DNA of 64,000 bases, from contig NZ_CP060822.1 in assembly GCF_014489415.1 (NCBI RefSeq), forward strand, positions 248,001 through 312,000, in the 5' to 3' direction. Both the position numbers and the translations under genes were made by a program. This DNA comes from Cylindrospermopsis curvispora GIHE-G1 (GTDB lineage Bacteria; Cyanobacteriota; Cyanobacteriia; Cyanobacteriales; Nostocaceae). Of the stretch, positions 28,303 through 38,968 are shown one piece after another (the stretch's first letter is position 1; each line of letters begins with the position of its first letter). Below the pieces are notes generated by a model that saw only the letters and a program-made list of their open reading frames with translations, ran no database searches and was not told the origin of the DNA.

Positions 28303-28312
28303 GATTTGGCAC

Positions 28313-28813
28313 TTAGAACAAATTCCAGACCAAAATGCCAGTGAAATACAAAATAGCCACCACGCCAAAGGTCATCTGTAAGCGTCCCAAAATGGGTTTA
28401 ATTTCATAAGCCACAATTAAACGATCTCGATCAATAATTTCCCGTGGCTTATGCCATATTTGTCCATCATACCAGCCAGATTCCTCATATAAAACCGTGG
28501 CACTGTAAAGGCGATTTCTTATATAAAACCAGCCTAGATACAACCTGATTAGTACCAGAACCACCACTAGACTAGCAATAGCACTACCACAAAGGATAAA
28601 ATGAAATATATGCTTTTCTACAGGGAAACTAGAAGCTGAAACCGGACCAGCTATCAACCAAGACCAACCCCAAATCCATAAAATTCTGGTCAGGTAACCA
28701 CGCCAACCTAGGGTACTATCCCCAAAAAACCAGGAATTTTTTAATTCCTCGTACTCGTGGAGCGGTTGCTGTTCAATGGGAACTGGACAATTATCAACCG
28801 AAGATCTTATCAT
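28313..28813 (-). CDS. CGLD27-type (DUF1230) membrane protein
   Basis: Conserved in green lineage and diatoms family; a plastid/cyanobacterial membrane protein of unknown function. The family start CPVPIEQQPLHEYEELKNSW is clear, followed by SWFFGD and two or three hydrophobic segments. The ATG at 28813 has a ribosome site (GAGG, 9 bp upstream) inside the end of rsfS, giving a 20-bp overlap. Later segments (WYDGQIWHKPREIIDRDRL) match the C-terminal part of the domain. Confidence 0.85.
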   Translation of the reverse strand: MIRSSVDNCPVPIEQQPLHEYEELKNSWFFGDSTLGWRGYLTRILWIWGWSWLIAGPVSASSFPVEKHIFHFILCGSAIASLVVVLVLIRLYLGWFYIRNRLYSATVLYEESGWYDGQIWHKPREIIDRDRLIVAYEIKPILGRLQMTFGVVAILYFTGILVWNLF

Positions 28814-29270
28814 TTGGACCATCCTCAAGGTCTTTAGGGTTTTCTAAAGGAATATGCTCTGCATGACTCCAGAACGCTTCCAAATTATAAAATTCTCGTT
28901 CCTTGGGCATCATAATGTGAACAATCACATCTCCATAGTCTTGTAATACCCAACTACCTTCCCCTTTTCCTTCTGTGCGCAAAGGACGACGTTGTAATTC
29001 CGTTTCCACCTTTTCTTCTATAGCAGAGGAGATGGCCCTAACCTGCACCCTGGAATAACCAGTCATCACTAAAAAATAATCCGACAGGTAGGAGACATCT
29101 GTTACCTTGAGCAGTAAAATTTCGCCTGCTTTACGTTCTGATGCTGCTTGTGCTATGGTGAGAGCTAATTTCCCACTGCTATCTCCAGTTTCCACCATTG
29201 GGGTGTTCACTGTCTTTTTGCTATGTGGAATTGATTTTAACGGTAAATTGCTTGGGAAATAATCAGTCAT
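28794..29270 (-). CDS. rsfS: Ribosomal silencing factor RsfS (Iojap)
   Basis: Binds ribosomal protein L14 on the 50S subunit and blocks subunit joining in stationary or starved cells. The domain SYLSDYFLVMTGYSRVQVRA and the later GEGSWVLQDYGDVIVHIM are diagnostic. It has an N-terminal extension of about 40 residues compared with short bacterial forms. It overlaps the CGLD27 gene and follows ydcF by 85 bp. Confidence 0.93.
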   Translation of the reverse strand: MTDYFPSNLPLKSIPHSKKTVNTPMVETGDSSGKLALTIAQAASERKAGEILLLKVTDVSYLSDYFLVMTGYSRVQVRAISSAIEEKVETELQRRPLRTEGKGEGSWVLQDYGDVIVHIMMPKEREFYNLEAFWSHAEHIPLENPKDLEDGPNDKIFG

Positions 29271-29355
29271 TAAACCTCAACTGTTACACGCCATAAAACA
29301 TATCATAACAGAAAACCTCATCCTCAGCAATGCGGAGTTTATTCCACCAGCAATT

Positions 29356-30147
29356 CTATAACCAACCACGCAGAGCATAAACTAGGTAACCAATATATTC
29401 TTTTAAAGCGTTGGTAAAATTATTTAAATTGTCAGCACTGGGGAACAAATTTAATATGGTGGACTTAGGAGTAGCAATTAGTTCTTCTAGCTCACTCCGA
29501 CTAACAATAAAATCCGTGGGAGCGGGAATTACTTCCACACCCTGACGTTGAAAAATTTTCAGAGCCCGGGGTGTGTGCATGGCTGAAGTGACCAATAACA
29601 CTTTTTTGATTCCCCGACTTTCCAGGATTTTCTTGACATTGACCGCGTTCTCGTAAGTATTAAAGGAATTTGGTTCCTCAATAATTACTTCTGGAGGAAT
29701 ACCTAGAGATATGAGAATGGCAGCCATATCCGCTGATTCTGGTGGTCCACCACCACGCCAATCAATACGTCCACCACTTAAAATAATCAAAGGTGCTTTT
29801 TTTTGTCCATACAGTTGAGCAGCATAGATTACCCTGTCTCCGGACTCGTTTAAGTCTACTGTGGAACGGGGCCAAGTAGCTGGTTTGGTAGCACCACCCA
29901 GAACCACAATCGCTTCAGCTTCGGGTATTTTTTCCAGGGGGATATTTTGCCATTCCAGGGACCTAACCAAACTTTTAGATACCCACCCATTACCAGATAT
30001 CATTAATGTAGCTAAGGATATGGCAATGCAACCTGCGGCAATTTTAGGACGCTTCCACAAGGTGATAAAAGCAATAACTAAACTGACACCAGCTAAACCT
30101 AAAGGATAAAAAAATAGCGGTAGTAGTTTAGAAAGATATAAAAACAT
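29356..30147 (-). CDS. YdcF/ElyC-family membrane-anchored protein (DUF218)
   Basis: Two N-terminal hydrophobic segments are followed by the DUF218 domain: AIVVLGGAT, LIILSGGRIDWRG, SFNTYENA and LLVTSAMHTPRAL. The ELyC/SanA-type relatives act in envelope maintenance; the precise role is unknown. The ATG at 30147 is chosen over an upstream TTG because it starts directly at the first hydrophobic stretch. It has 263 aa. Confidence 0.85.
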   Translation of the reverse strand: MFLYLSKLLPLFFYPLGLAGVSLVIAFITLWKRPKIAAGCIAISLATLMISGNGWVSKSLVRSLEWQNIPLEKIPEAEAIVVLGGATKPATWPRSTVDLNESGDRVIYAAQLYGQKKAPLIILSGGRIDWRGGGPPESADMAAILISLGIPPEVIIEEPNSFNTYENAVNVKKILESRGIKKVLLVTSAMHTPRALKIFQRQGVEVIPAPTDFIVSRSELEELIATPKSTILNLFPSADNLNNFTNALKEYIGYLVYALRGWL

Positions 30148-30194
30148 ATTTTGTCTATATTGGTTTGACAACGGTTGGGCAAAAAGTTACCTTC

Positions 30195-30707
30195 CTATTT
30201 TTCCCAAAATCGAAAATTGAAACTTCCGGGAGGACGACGTAACCGACGAACAGGTAATCTTTTTTTCCGCTTAGTAACTCTAGTATCTGATTGTTCGAGA
30301 TCATCATCCTCTACCAAATCATCTTGAATTTGAGTGACGGTTAATTCCTTGCTTCTCCACCAAGCAATAATCCAACCTCCACCTAAACCAGCTATACAAC
30401 CAAACAAAATACTAATAGGAGCAGAATAACCCATAAATAAAAAACTAAACATGAAAACCAAACAGTATTTCAGCGCAGCATCAATACCATCATTAGCCGC
30501 AACATTGGGAATTGTTGCGTCATTTTCGTTAGCAATAGTGAACCAACCTAAAGCTAAACCACCCGCAATTCCCAAAAATACGCACAGAATTAGAGAAGCT
30601 CCCGCAAACCTGGAAATCGCAGCTAATAAAAACCCAAACACGAATTGGGAAAAAAAGTTGGGTGATGTGGATAGTATTTCGCTGAGGATATTTTTGTTGG
30701 ATGCCAT
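30195..30707 (-). CDS. Hypothetical membrane protein with charged basic tail
   Basis: 170 residues from the ATG at 30707 (MASNKNILSEILS). Four hydrophobic segments in the first 125 residues (around FFSQFVFGFLLAA, LILCVFLGIAGGLALGW, YCLVFMFSFLFMG, ILFGCIAGLGGG) are followed by an acidic then strongly basic C-terminus (DDLVEDDDLEQ then RKKRLPVRRLRR). No family recognised. It lies between ydcF and a kinase gene, all on the minus strand. Confidence 0.7.
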   Translation of the reverse strand: MASNKNILSEILSTSPNFFSQFVFGFLLAAISRFAGASLILCVFLGIAGGLALGWFTIANENDATIPNVAANDGIDAALKYCLVFMFSFLFMGYSAPISILFGCIAGLGGGWIIAWWRSKELTVTQIQDDLVEDDDLEQSDTRVTKRKKRLPVRRLRRPPGSFNFRFWEK

Positions 30708-30735
30708 AATTTCACCAATCTCATCTAGCTTTAAC

Positions 30736-32289
30736 TTACCTAAATTTACCACTAATCTGTTGAGCCAAAGGTTGAGTAGTATCTACTACTATAATGTAGG
30801 GTAGTTCCTCCTCGGTAAATGCTTCATACTGCTCAACTTGACCTGCCAATAATTCGGGAGTAGCATCAGTAATATCACCACTACGGTGTATTATGCGTTC
30901 CTCTAATACCTCTAATGGTGCAGTACAGTAAACAATTTTCCCAGGTAGCTGGTGCCTATTTGCTTGATCAATTACCTCTTGACGTAAATGCTTACGATCA
31001 TATTTAGCATCTAAAATTACAGACCAACCTTGATTGGCCAGTGTAATTCCCAATTCTAACAACCGATTATAGGTCTTTTGAGTCATTTCTGGAGTATATA
31101 TTTCATTCCTACCCCGCTCCCTAAGAGAAATACCCGCCAGATGTTTTCGCACCGCGTCAGAACGTAAATGAACCGCGCCCAGTTTAGCAGCTACATACCT
31201 CCCAGTAGTACTTTTGCCAGAACCAGATAGACCAGACATCAATATTAATTGTCCCCGTCTGGGTTGGGTATATTTCCACGCCTGTTGATAATATTTTTCA
31301 GCTGTTTGGGCTGCGATCGCTCTAGTTTCTGACCCTATAGCTTTATCATCTAATAAAAATGAATTTACTTTGGCTCTTACATAGGCTTGACGAGTTAAGT
31401 ATAAATGTAGTATTTGCAAACCCTCCCAGTCCCCGGTTTCCTCAACATAAGTGTTTAAAAAGGTATTTGCTAAGTCTTCTCGACCTTTCGTCTCCAAATC
31501 CATGACTGTAAATGCCACATCATACATAACATCCACGAAGCGAAAGGTCTCATTAAATTCAATACAGTCAAAAAGGATAATTTCTTCATTCCACAGAGCA
31601 ATATTTGCTAAGTGTAAATCTCCATGACATTCACGGATGCGTTGGTGGGCAATTCTGCTGGCAAATAACTCCGAATACTGCTGACAAAACTTATCTGTAT
31701 AGGCTTTTGTTTCTTCAAATCTGGACTGAGTTTGGGGCCCACCACTATATTTTTCAATATATTTTAATGTTTGAATATAATTTTCATCAATAGCTGACCG
31801 CACCAACCCTACTTGGCCAAAACCACTGATATAATCATTGGTAAGACATTTAGTGTGATAGTCAGCCAGCACCCTTCCTAGTTCTTGTAGATGGAGCTGA
31901 TTTAACTTACCTTGGGAGAGCAGTTGACTAAATAAAGCATCTTCAGGAAATTGACGCATTTTCACCGCATACTCTACAATTTCACCCCTTCCCCCCAAAT
32001 GGTATTTTCCCTCACTCCAGGTAATGGGTACAACTTGTAGATATAACTTACTGGCACCACGTTGATTTAAGCGTAATTCTTCCTGACAAAAGTGTAAGCG
32101 CCTATCCAGAGTTGAGTAATCTAAAAAACCAAAGTTAACAGACTTCTTCAGCTTATAGACATAATTGCCTGTCAAAACTACCCAAGAGATATGAGTTTGA
32201 ATAACTTGAATAGGTTGGGTTACAGCGTGAGGATAAAATTCCGTCTGTAACATCTGATCAACTAAATTTTCAAGACTTGTAGTTTCCAT
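30736..32289 (-). CDS. Bifunctional kinase fusion: APH-like domain plus AAA/P-loop kinase
   Basis: 517 residues. The N-terminal half (about 20-330) is an aminoglycoside-phosphotransferase-like fold with HGDLHLANI and FDCIEFN as catalytic and metal-binding motifs. The C-terminal half has the P-loop GLSGSGKST at about 352-360 of an AAA_33/gluconate-kinase-like nucleotide kinase. This fusion family is widespread in bacteria but I know of no proven substrate. Its end overlaps nothing, and the next gene downstream begins 28 bp later. Confidence 0.82.
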   Translation of the reverse strand: METTSLENLVDQMLQTEFYPHAVTQPIQVIQTHISWVVLTGNYVYKLKKSVNFGFLDYSTLDRRLHFCQEELRLNQRGASKLYLQVVPITWSEGKYHLGGRGEIVEYAVKMRQFPEDALFSQLLSQGKLNQLHLQELGRVLADYHTKCLTNDYISGFGQVGLVRSAIDENYIQTLKYIEKYSGGPQTQSRFEETKAYTDKFCQQYSELFASRIAHQRIRECHGDLHLANIALWNEEIILFDCIEFNETFRFVDVMYDVAFTVMDLETKGREDLANTFLNTYVEETGDWEGLQILHLYLTRQAYVRAKVNSFLLDDKAIGSETRAIAAQTAEKYYQQAWKYTQPRRGQLILMSGLSGSGKSTTGRYVAAKLGAVHLRSDAVRKHLAGISLRERGRNEIYTPEMTQKTYNRLLELGITLANQGWSVILDAKYDRKHLRQEVIDQANRHQLPGKIVYCTAPLEVLEERIIHRSGDITDATPELLAGQVEQYEAFTEEELPYIIVVDTTQPLAQQISGKFR

Positions 32290-32366
32290 TGAAGTTATAA
32301 TTTAGTTCTCACTCCAAGAATCCCCGTACCTGCAGCACGAAGATTCTTGCCACCTCGAAAGACTCC

Positions 32367-32663
32367 TTAACTCTTAGCTGCAAAAAAACTCAAATGATAG
32401 GGAGTTCCCTTCGCTGGGTGAACTTGAACTTCCCTCAAAACAGTTTTACCAGTCCATTGAAGATCTGGAATACTCAGTTCAATTTCCGTCTTATTAGGTG
32501 CAGCTTGTTTAAGCAAGCGGTCAACTGTTTTAGCTTCCAGAGCCAAGGAAATTGACTCAGTACCGTTGTGTCCATACAAATTAGCGGGGATCAAACCAGA
32601 ACGGCGTAAAGCCTTGGGTTTAATGCCTTCTGGACGTTTTTGAGATTCTACTGTCAGTGCCAT
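32367..32663 (-). CDS. rplY: 50S ribosomal protein L25
   Basis: Short form of L25/TL5 (98 aa) that binds 5S rRNA. The segment [16 protein letters not shown] is the family signature, followed by the [13 protein letters not shown] strand. The CTC-type C-terminal extension is missing, as in many cyanobacteria. It follows purA on the same strand with 60 bp between. Confidence 0.88.
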   Translation of the reverse strand: MALTVESQKRPEGIKPKALRRSGLIPANLYGHNGTESISLALEAKTVDRLLKQAAPNKTEIELSIPDLQWTGKTVLREVQVHPAKGTPYHLSFFAAKS

Positions 32664-32723
32664 ACTAGTTTTAACTTGTCAATTAGTTATCAGCCATCAA
32701 TTAATCACCAATCACCGCTCCAG

Positions 32724-34067
<1,344 letters not shown>

Positions 34068-34085
34068 TTAAAAGTAAAGTTTTCA

Positions 34086-34113
34086 CAAACAATCATTATC
34101 ACCAGATTGTTTG
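34086..34113. terminator. Inverted repeat in the metzincin-purA gap
   Basis: CAAACAATC at 34086-34094 is complementary to GATTGTTTG at 34105-34113 with a 10-nt loop. It could end the transcript of the upstream metzincin gene; the following run is T-poor, so termination is not certain. Confidence 0.45.
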
Positions 34114-34164
34114 GCATTTGTCAAGAGGTTTTTTCACCTAGGAAAGTGAACTGCTTCTCACCGT

Positions 34165-36309
34165 TTAACCAAAGGAGAAAACCATATCGTTAAAATCATA
34201 ATCACTGACCCCTACACCAGCAGGTAAATCCTCAAATCCAAAGACATTGTTCCCAAAGCTCTTGATATGAGCCGATCCGTCTGGGTTAGCTGCACCAAAG
34301 CTAAAGTAAGCAACTGGCAAACTAGTGTAATTTTGCGCAGTGGCTCCACTATTATTTGGATTAACCTTAAAAAACTCGTTAATGGCATTTTGTATGCTAC
34401 CAGAATAATTACCACCATTAGCAATGACGAAGGGTGCATAAATTTTCCCTTCAATACCAATTAAATCACCACTAACACTATGACCCGCTCCCCCAGCTCG
34501 TACGGTGAAATTGCTAACTACCCTATTTTTGTCTAAAGCAGCTTTCGCGTAATTAATTTCTCCCGGTGCAATACCATTAACCGTTCCTGTAGCATCATCT
34601 ACCTGATATAGCCCAAATATGTTCTGAAAGAGTGCACTGGTTTGACCCAAGGTGTTTTCCAGTCCTGTCTTTGCTTCCGTTTGTTTATAGTTAGTGGGGA
34701 AATTGTAGGACACATTATTAACTATATTGGTTTGATCACCCCCTTGCTTAGATATGAGAGGGTCTCCAGGTTTTAGGATGGTTACTGGATACATGATAAT
34801 GTTTGTTGTTGTCACAGTAACGTTGACAGTAACATTCACATTAGCTGTAGCTATTAAGCCCTCTTTATTGGAAATAGTGTAAGTAAAAGTATCATCCCCT
34901 ACATAGGTGGCACTTAACAGAGTGTATATTAAATCATTACCATTAATATCCACTTTCCCATATTTACCACTTGTGACATCAATAATTTTCAGTTGGTCGT
35001 TTAAATCTGATAGAGATGGATTTGTGTCATTTATCAGGGGGTTAACAGTCCCGCTAGTAGTTCCTTTAATAATGGGTAACAGGTCATTAATCGCAACGGG
35101 AGGTTGATTACCCGTCTTAATGTTTAGGCGTTGATTAATAGGAGTGGCAAAATAATCTTTAATTGTTATGGAATTACCAGATCCTAATGTTATCAATAGG
35201 TCGTTTCCAGCTTGGGTTTGGCTGATATTACCAGCGTAAAAACTTGATAAATCTAGGATGTCAGCACTGTTGGCATTCTCAATGGTATCTTTCCCTGTGG
35301 TGGTGGTTGGACCATAACCGGTAAATCTATTAGCCGCTGAATTGGCAATAATATAATCATTACTAGAAGAGTTAATTAAATTCTCTATGATTACCCCATA
35401 AGCCAATCTTGTTCCCGATGCTGTAGCCTTATAAATTCTTCTACTATCAGTAAAACTAACCAAATTTGAATCCAGCACAACATCATATTCAACCGTATTA
35501 AAATCAGCCTGTTTTGACAACCAACCACTCGGATTCATGTCTAGGCGATAACCAGTACTATCAAATAATAAATTGGCAAAATTTAAAGTGTCCGTTCCAC
35601 CACTATCCCAGATTGTGCTCTTACTCCTAAGATTTGAATCACCAACAGTTTTTATTCCATCTGAGTATAAATCTATCTTAGTGAAATTATAAGTAGTGTT
35701 ACTTTCATTATATACCTTACTTCCATATAGATGCTGTAATGCTATAACATCAAATGGCATTGGTGTAATGGGCTGAGATCCGGAATTGAAGTTGTATGTC
35801 ATCAGGGTGTTATCCCCATTGTCTTCACTATAAGCAAGATAGGGAGGATTATCCTCTGACGAATAGCGATTGGGATGTTTTGTACCTAAAGCATGCAGCA
35901 TTTCGTGCATCAAAGCAGTATACCCGGGAGTACCTGGGCCACCCTGGAATCCACTTGGATCTGTATTATTATCTTGTTTAGCATTAAGAAAAATATCACC
36001 TCCAATAGCACTACCATTAGGCGGGTATGTATAGGCATATTGAGGAGTGGTAGAAAGCAAAAAGCGAATATTACCGTAGTAGAGAGGAGAATCTTCAACT
36101 TCTACAAAATTGCGGCCAATTAGTGGAGCAATTGTATCGTTGAAAATTTGTCGCACATTATTTTTAACCGCATCACTGACAGTTACTAATCCCTCTTCAG
36201 TACCGTAGTATTCACCTCCAACATAAAAACTATAGGTTATAGTGTTGTTACCCCATTTATCACCGGTTAAAAGTGCATTATTTATGGCTTGGTTATTTAT
36301 TGTACTCAT
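34165..36309 (-). CDS. Metzincin-type zinc metalloprotease, secreted multidomain protein with DUF4114
   Basis: 714 residues. Zinc motif HEMLHALGTKH at 135-145 with Met170 as Met-turn (TLMTYNF) is the M10/serralysin signature. Next comes a beta-rich stretch resembling the serralysin C-terminal RTX roll without intact nonapeptides. A cadherin-like/VCBS-type domain follows (DLIYTLLSATYVGDDTFTYT), and a C-terminal DUF4114-like domain ends SDYDFNDMVFSFG. There is no N-terminal signal peptide, so type I secretion by a C-terminal signal is the likely route. An HlyD gene and an ABC exporter gene lie within 5 kb, divergent from it. Confidence 0.85.
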   Translation of the reverse strand: MSTINNQAINNALLTGDKWGNNTITYSFYVGGEYYGTEEGLVTVSDAVKNNVRQIFNDTIAPLIGRNFVEVEDSPLYYGNIRFLLSTTPQYAYTYPPNGSAIGGDIFLNAKQDNNTDPSGFQGGPGTPGYTALMHEMLHALGTKHPNRYSSEDNPPYLAYSEDNGDNTLMTYNFNSGSQPITPMPFDVIALQHLYGSKVYNESNTTYNFTKIDLYSDGIKTVGDSNLRSKSTIWDSGGTDTLNFANLLFDSTGYRLDMNPSGWLSKQADFNTVEYDVVLDSNLVSFTDSRRIYKATASGTRLAYGVIIENLINSSSNDYIIANSAANRFTGYGPTTTTGKDTIENANSADILDLSSFYAGNISQTQAGNDLLITLGSGNSITIKDYFATPINQRLNIKTGNQPPVAINDLLPIIKGTTSGTVNPLINDTNPSLSDLNDQLKIIDVTSGKYGKVDINGNDLIYTLLSATYVGDDTFTYTISNKEGLIATANVNVTVNVTVTTTNIIMYPVTILKPGDPLISKQGGDQTNIVNNVSYNFPTNYKQTEAKTGLENTLGQTSALFQNIFGLYQVDDATGTVNGIAPGEINYAKAALDKNRVVSNFTVRAGGAGHSVSGDLIGIEGKIYAPFVIANGGNYSGSIQNAINEFFKVNPNNSGATAQNYTSLPVAYFSFGAANPDGSAHIKSFGNNVFGFEDLPAGVGVSDYDFNDMVFSFG

Positions 36310-36352
36310 AAGAAATTCTTCTCATCTGCTCAAACCTGATTATTATTGTAAA

Positions 36353-36411
36353 ATGAAACAGGAATTAGGTAGTCCAAATCTGTAAAGGTTTGAGTAGATC
36401 CTATAGAGCGG
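36353..36411. repeat. Dispersed 60-70 bp repeat, copy 2
   Basis: Reverse-complement partner of the repeat at 16207-16275. It overlaps the last codons and the TAG stop codon of the phytol-kinase-like gene (GCTCTATAG is common to both copies), so part of that gene's C-terminus is encoded by repeat sequence. Confidence 0.8.
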
Positions 36412-37066
36412 TCAAACCATAGGCCAAAATAGCACTACCAATGGGAACCGTTAAATTATCAATCCCCAAAAAGGAAACGGATTCTAACAATGTGGCAGTG
36501 ATAGATACTAGCGCTGATACTAACCATATTTGCCAACTACTTCCCCGTGTTGCTAACAAAATAATTACACTTACTAAGTAACTGACCACTGTCATGGTTA
36601 AAGAACCTTCCCAACTTTTATTCGCGCCAAAGAGGTAATACTTGTGCTTACCAAATCTTTGCCCAATTAGTGCTGCTAGTCCATCACCCCAGGTCATAAT
36701 TAAAATACCTAAAGCTGCATATTCAGGTTTTTTTAAATACCAGAAATATCCAACCAAAATTCCAATACTCACAGCATAAAAAAAAGTGCCTAAACTTTGT
36801 CTCCCCACACTATTAATTCCAGGCAAAATTGGCACAAAATATGATATGACGCTAATTAGACCAGCTAAAATTGCCGCACTAATTCCCACGTAAGCAGGAA
36901 TATGGAACCACCAAGCTAATAAAATTACATTACCACTACCAATATGCACAATTTTACGGATGATTTCCGGTTGACTAGGAGTAAACCGACTGACTAACCA
37001 AGCAATTAATATGATCAAAAAGACCCAACCAGCAGCGATCGCAATTTTCAGCCACAATGGAAACAT
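36401..37066 (-). CDS. Phytol/dolichol-kinase-like membrane protein (SEC59/DGK1/VTE5 family)
   Basis: CTP-dependent lipid alcohol kinase family, several membrane segments. Diagnostic motifs are RKIVHIGSGN, MTWGDGLAALIGQRFGKHKY, and SWEGSLTM. The start is the ATG at 37066; upstream codons would be TTG-started and extend before the first hydrophobic segment. It has 221 aa. A second member of the same family lies at 44155. One of the two may phosphorylate phytol for tocopherol and chlorophyll recycling; which one cannot be told here. Its stop codon lies in a dispersed repeat. Confidence 0.82.
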   Translation of the reverse strand: MFPLWLKIAIAAGWVFLIILIAWLVSRFTPSQPEIIRKIVHIGSGNVILLAWWFHIPAYVGISAAILAGLISVISYFVPILPGINSVGRQSLGTFFYAVSIGILVGYFWYLKKPEYAALGILIMTWGDGLAALIGQRFGKHKYYLFGANKSWEGSLTMTVVSYLVSVIILLATRGSSWQIWLVSALVSITATLLESVSFLGIDNLTVPIGSAILAYGLTAL

Positions 37067-37393
37067 GGATTCTAAACCGGAGAATATAATCTTGAGATAT
37101 ACAGTTATTATCAAATATTAGGGAATTCCTCAACCCAACTTCTTTAGTCTAAACTCCAGATCTCAAACAAGTGAGGTACTTCTCTAACCAATAGAACCTC
37201 CGTTTCCTCCCTTTCGCTTTCTAAAGTCTATCCCCGGATTTATGAATTCCTGAGCAATAGTGCTTATGTTTATATTATTAGATGGAAATGATAAGAGTTA
37301 ACAAAGATGACCTTTGGTCAATAAATATCTATGGCTATTGCTAAACGTTACTGAGTATTGGCGCGTATTTGTAAAATCTTGCCATAAAATACT
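37067..37393. other. 327-bp divergent gap before the exporter operon
   Basis: Contains the promoter of the HlyD gene on the right. I looked for a double-glycine precursor peptide in both directions and found only very short frames (for example 19-20 codons around 37285) with no GG leader. No other feature is seen. Confidence 0.6.
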
Positions 37394-38914
37394 GTGAAAT
37401 CTTTATACCAATATCAAGGAGATTCTCAAGACCATATTGAGAATGGATATCCAAATTTTGAACATTTACACCCGTTTGAAGTGAATGAATTTCTCCCTCA
37501 AATTCATAGGTTGACTACTATTGGTGCGGGGATAATGTTGACTATTCTTTTGGTAGGGATAGCTCTAGCGACTATAATGACTTATAAAACAACCGTTAAA
37601 GTAGCTGGTACTATTAGACCAGTGGGAGAAATCAAATTAGTTGAGTCAGCTATTTCTGGGGAAGTGCAAAGAATTTTAGTGCAAAATCATCAGGTAGTTC
37701 GTCAAGGAGATAGCATGGCTTTTGTTGATGATTCTCAATTACAAACCCAAAAGAAACAATTAGAAGATAGCATTCAAAAATCTCAATTACAACTGCTAGG
37801 AATCGACTCTCAGCTCAATGAAATTCGTAATCAAATCCTAGATCAAACTAATTTAAATGAGGAGACAATTTTTGCCGCACAATCGGAACTTATGGGAACT
37901 CAACGTAATTTTGATGATCAACGGATTAAGGGAAATGCAGAATTATTGCAAGCAGAAATTACTTTTCACTTTGCCAAATCACAACTACAACGACTGGAAA
38001 AACAGGGAATTCTCAAATCTACCATCCAAGAAGCAGAAACTGCTTTAAACCTCGCCATACTTCAAAGGGATAGACTACAGGCGATCGCCAGTTCTGGTGC
38101 TATTTCAGTGAGTCTTTTAGAAGAAAAACAACAAGCAATAAAATCTGCACGAGCCAAATTAGAAAGTGCCAAAAATAATGCCCAAAGTCTGTGGGATGAT
38201 AAACAACAGGCTTTGAAAATTGCCCAAACAAACCTATATAAAGCCAGAACAGCTATGAATCCCAGTAATTCAGCTGTGATTATGGCATCACAACGTATAA
38301 AACAGGAACAAGCTAGGGGAGAAATGACTATTGCAGCTTTAAATAAAGAACTGGGCAATTTATCACAACAAAGACTGGAAATACAAAAACAACTAACTCG
38401 TTACCGTCAGGATTTACTGCAAACAGAAATTAATCTACAAAAAACTGTAATTCGTGCACCTATTACTGGAACATTACTACAATTCAAACTTCGTAATCTT
38501 GGACAAGTAGTTCAATCTGGTCAAGCGATCGCCCAAATTGCTCCGCTCAATGTTCCGTTAGAAATTAAGGCTTATATACCGAGTCAGGAAATTAATAAAG
38601 TGCAAGTGGGAAGAAAGTTCCAAATGCGAGTTTCTGCTTGTCCTTATCCAGATTATGGTACTCTCAGGGGTAGGGTTAAAAATATTTCTCCAGATGTTTT
38701 GTCCAGTAATATAATAACCAACAATATGACCAATACCAATACTGCTGGCGTAAATGGATATGAAGTCACCATGGAACCAGAAACATTATATCTTGGTAAA
38801 GGACAAAATAAATGTTATCTACAACCGGGGATGGAAGGAGGCGCTGATATTATTTCCCGCGAAGAAAATGTGATGCAATTTATCCTCCGTAAAGCTAGAC
38901 TAATTAGTAATTAG
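37394..38914 (+). CDS. HlyD-family membrane fusion protein of a type I secretion system
   Basis: 506 residues from a GTG start. Residues about 35-65 form one transmembrane helix (TIGAGIMLTILLVGIALATI). A lipoyl-like half (TTVKVAGTIRPVGEIK) follows, then a long coiled coil rich in Gln and Leu (about 110-345), then the second barrel half (VIRAPITGTLLQFKLRN). It bridges the inner-membrane ABC exporter to an outer-membrane channel. The channel gene is not adjacent. The C39 ABC transporter starts 54 bp downstream, so the two form an operon. Confidence 0.9.
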   Translation: MKSLYQYQGDSQDHIENGYPNFEHLHPFEVNEFLPQIHRLTTIGAGIMLTILLVGIALATIMTYKTTVKVAGTIRPVGEIKLVESAISGEVQRILVQNHQVVRQGDSMAFVDDSQLQTQKKQLEDSIQKSQLQLLGIDSQLNEIRNQILDQTNLNEETIFAAQSELMGTQRNFDDQRIKGNAELLQAEITFHFAKSQLQRLEKQGILKSTIQEAETALNLAILQRDRLQAIASSGAISVSLLEEKQQAIKSARAKLESAKNNAQSLWDDKQQALKIAQTNLYKARTAMNPSNSAVIMASQRIKQEQARGEMTIAALNKELGNLSQQRLEIQKQLTRYRQDLLQTEINLQKTVIRAPITGTLLQFKLRNLGQVVQSGQAIAQIAPLNVPLEIKAYIPSQEINKVQVGRKFQMRVSACPYPDYGTLRGRVKNISPDVLSSNIITNNMTNTNTAGVNGYEVTMEPETLYLGKGQNKCYLQPGMEGGADIISREENVMQFILRKARLISN

Positions 38915-38968
38915 GGTTAATTTCCATAGTTTACAATTGTTACTCATCAATAAGTCCCACACTCAAAT

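Noticed and set aside
37067-37393. Small precursor peptide for the C39 exporter
   Set aside because: Only frames of about 20 codons were seen, with no double-glycine leader and no ribosome site.
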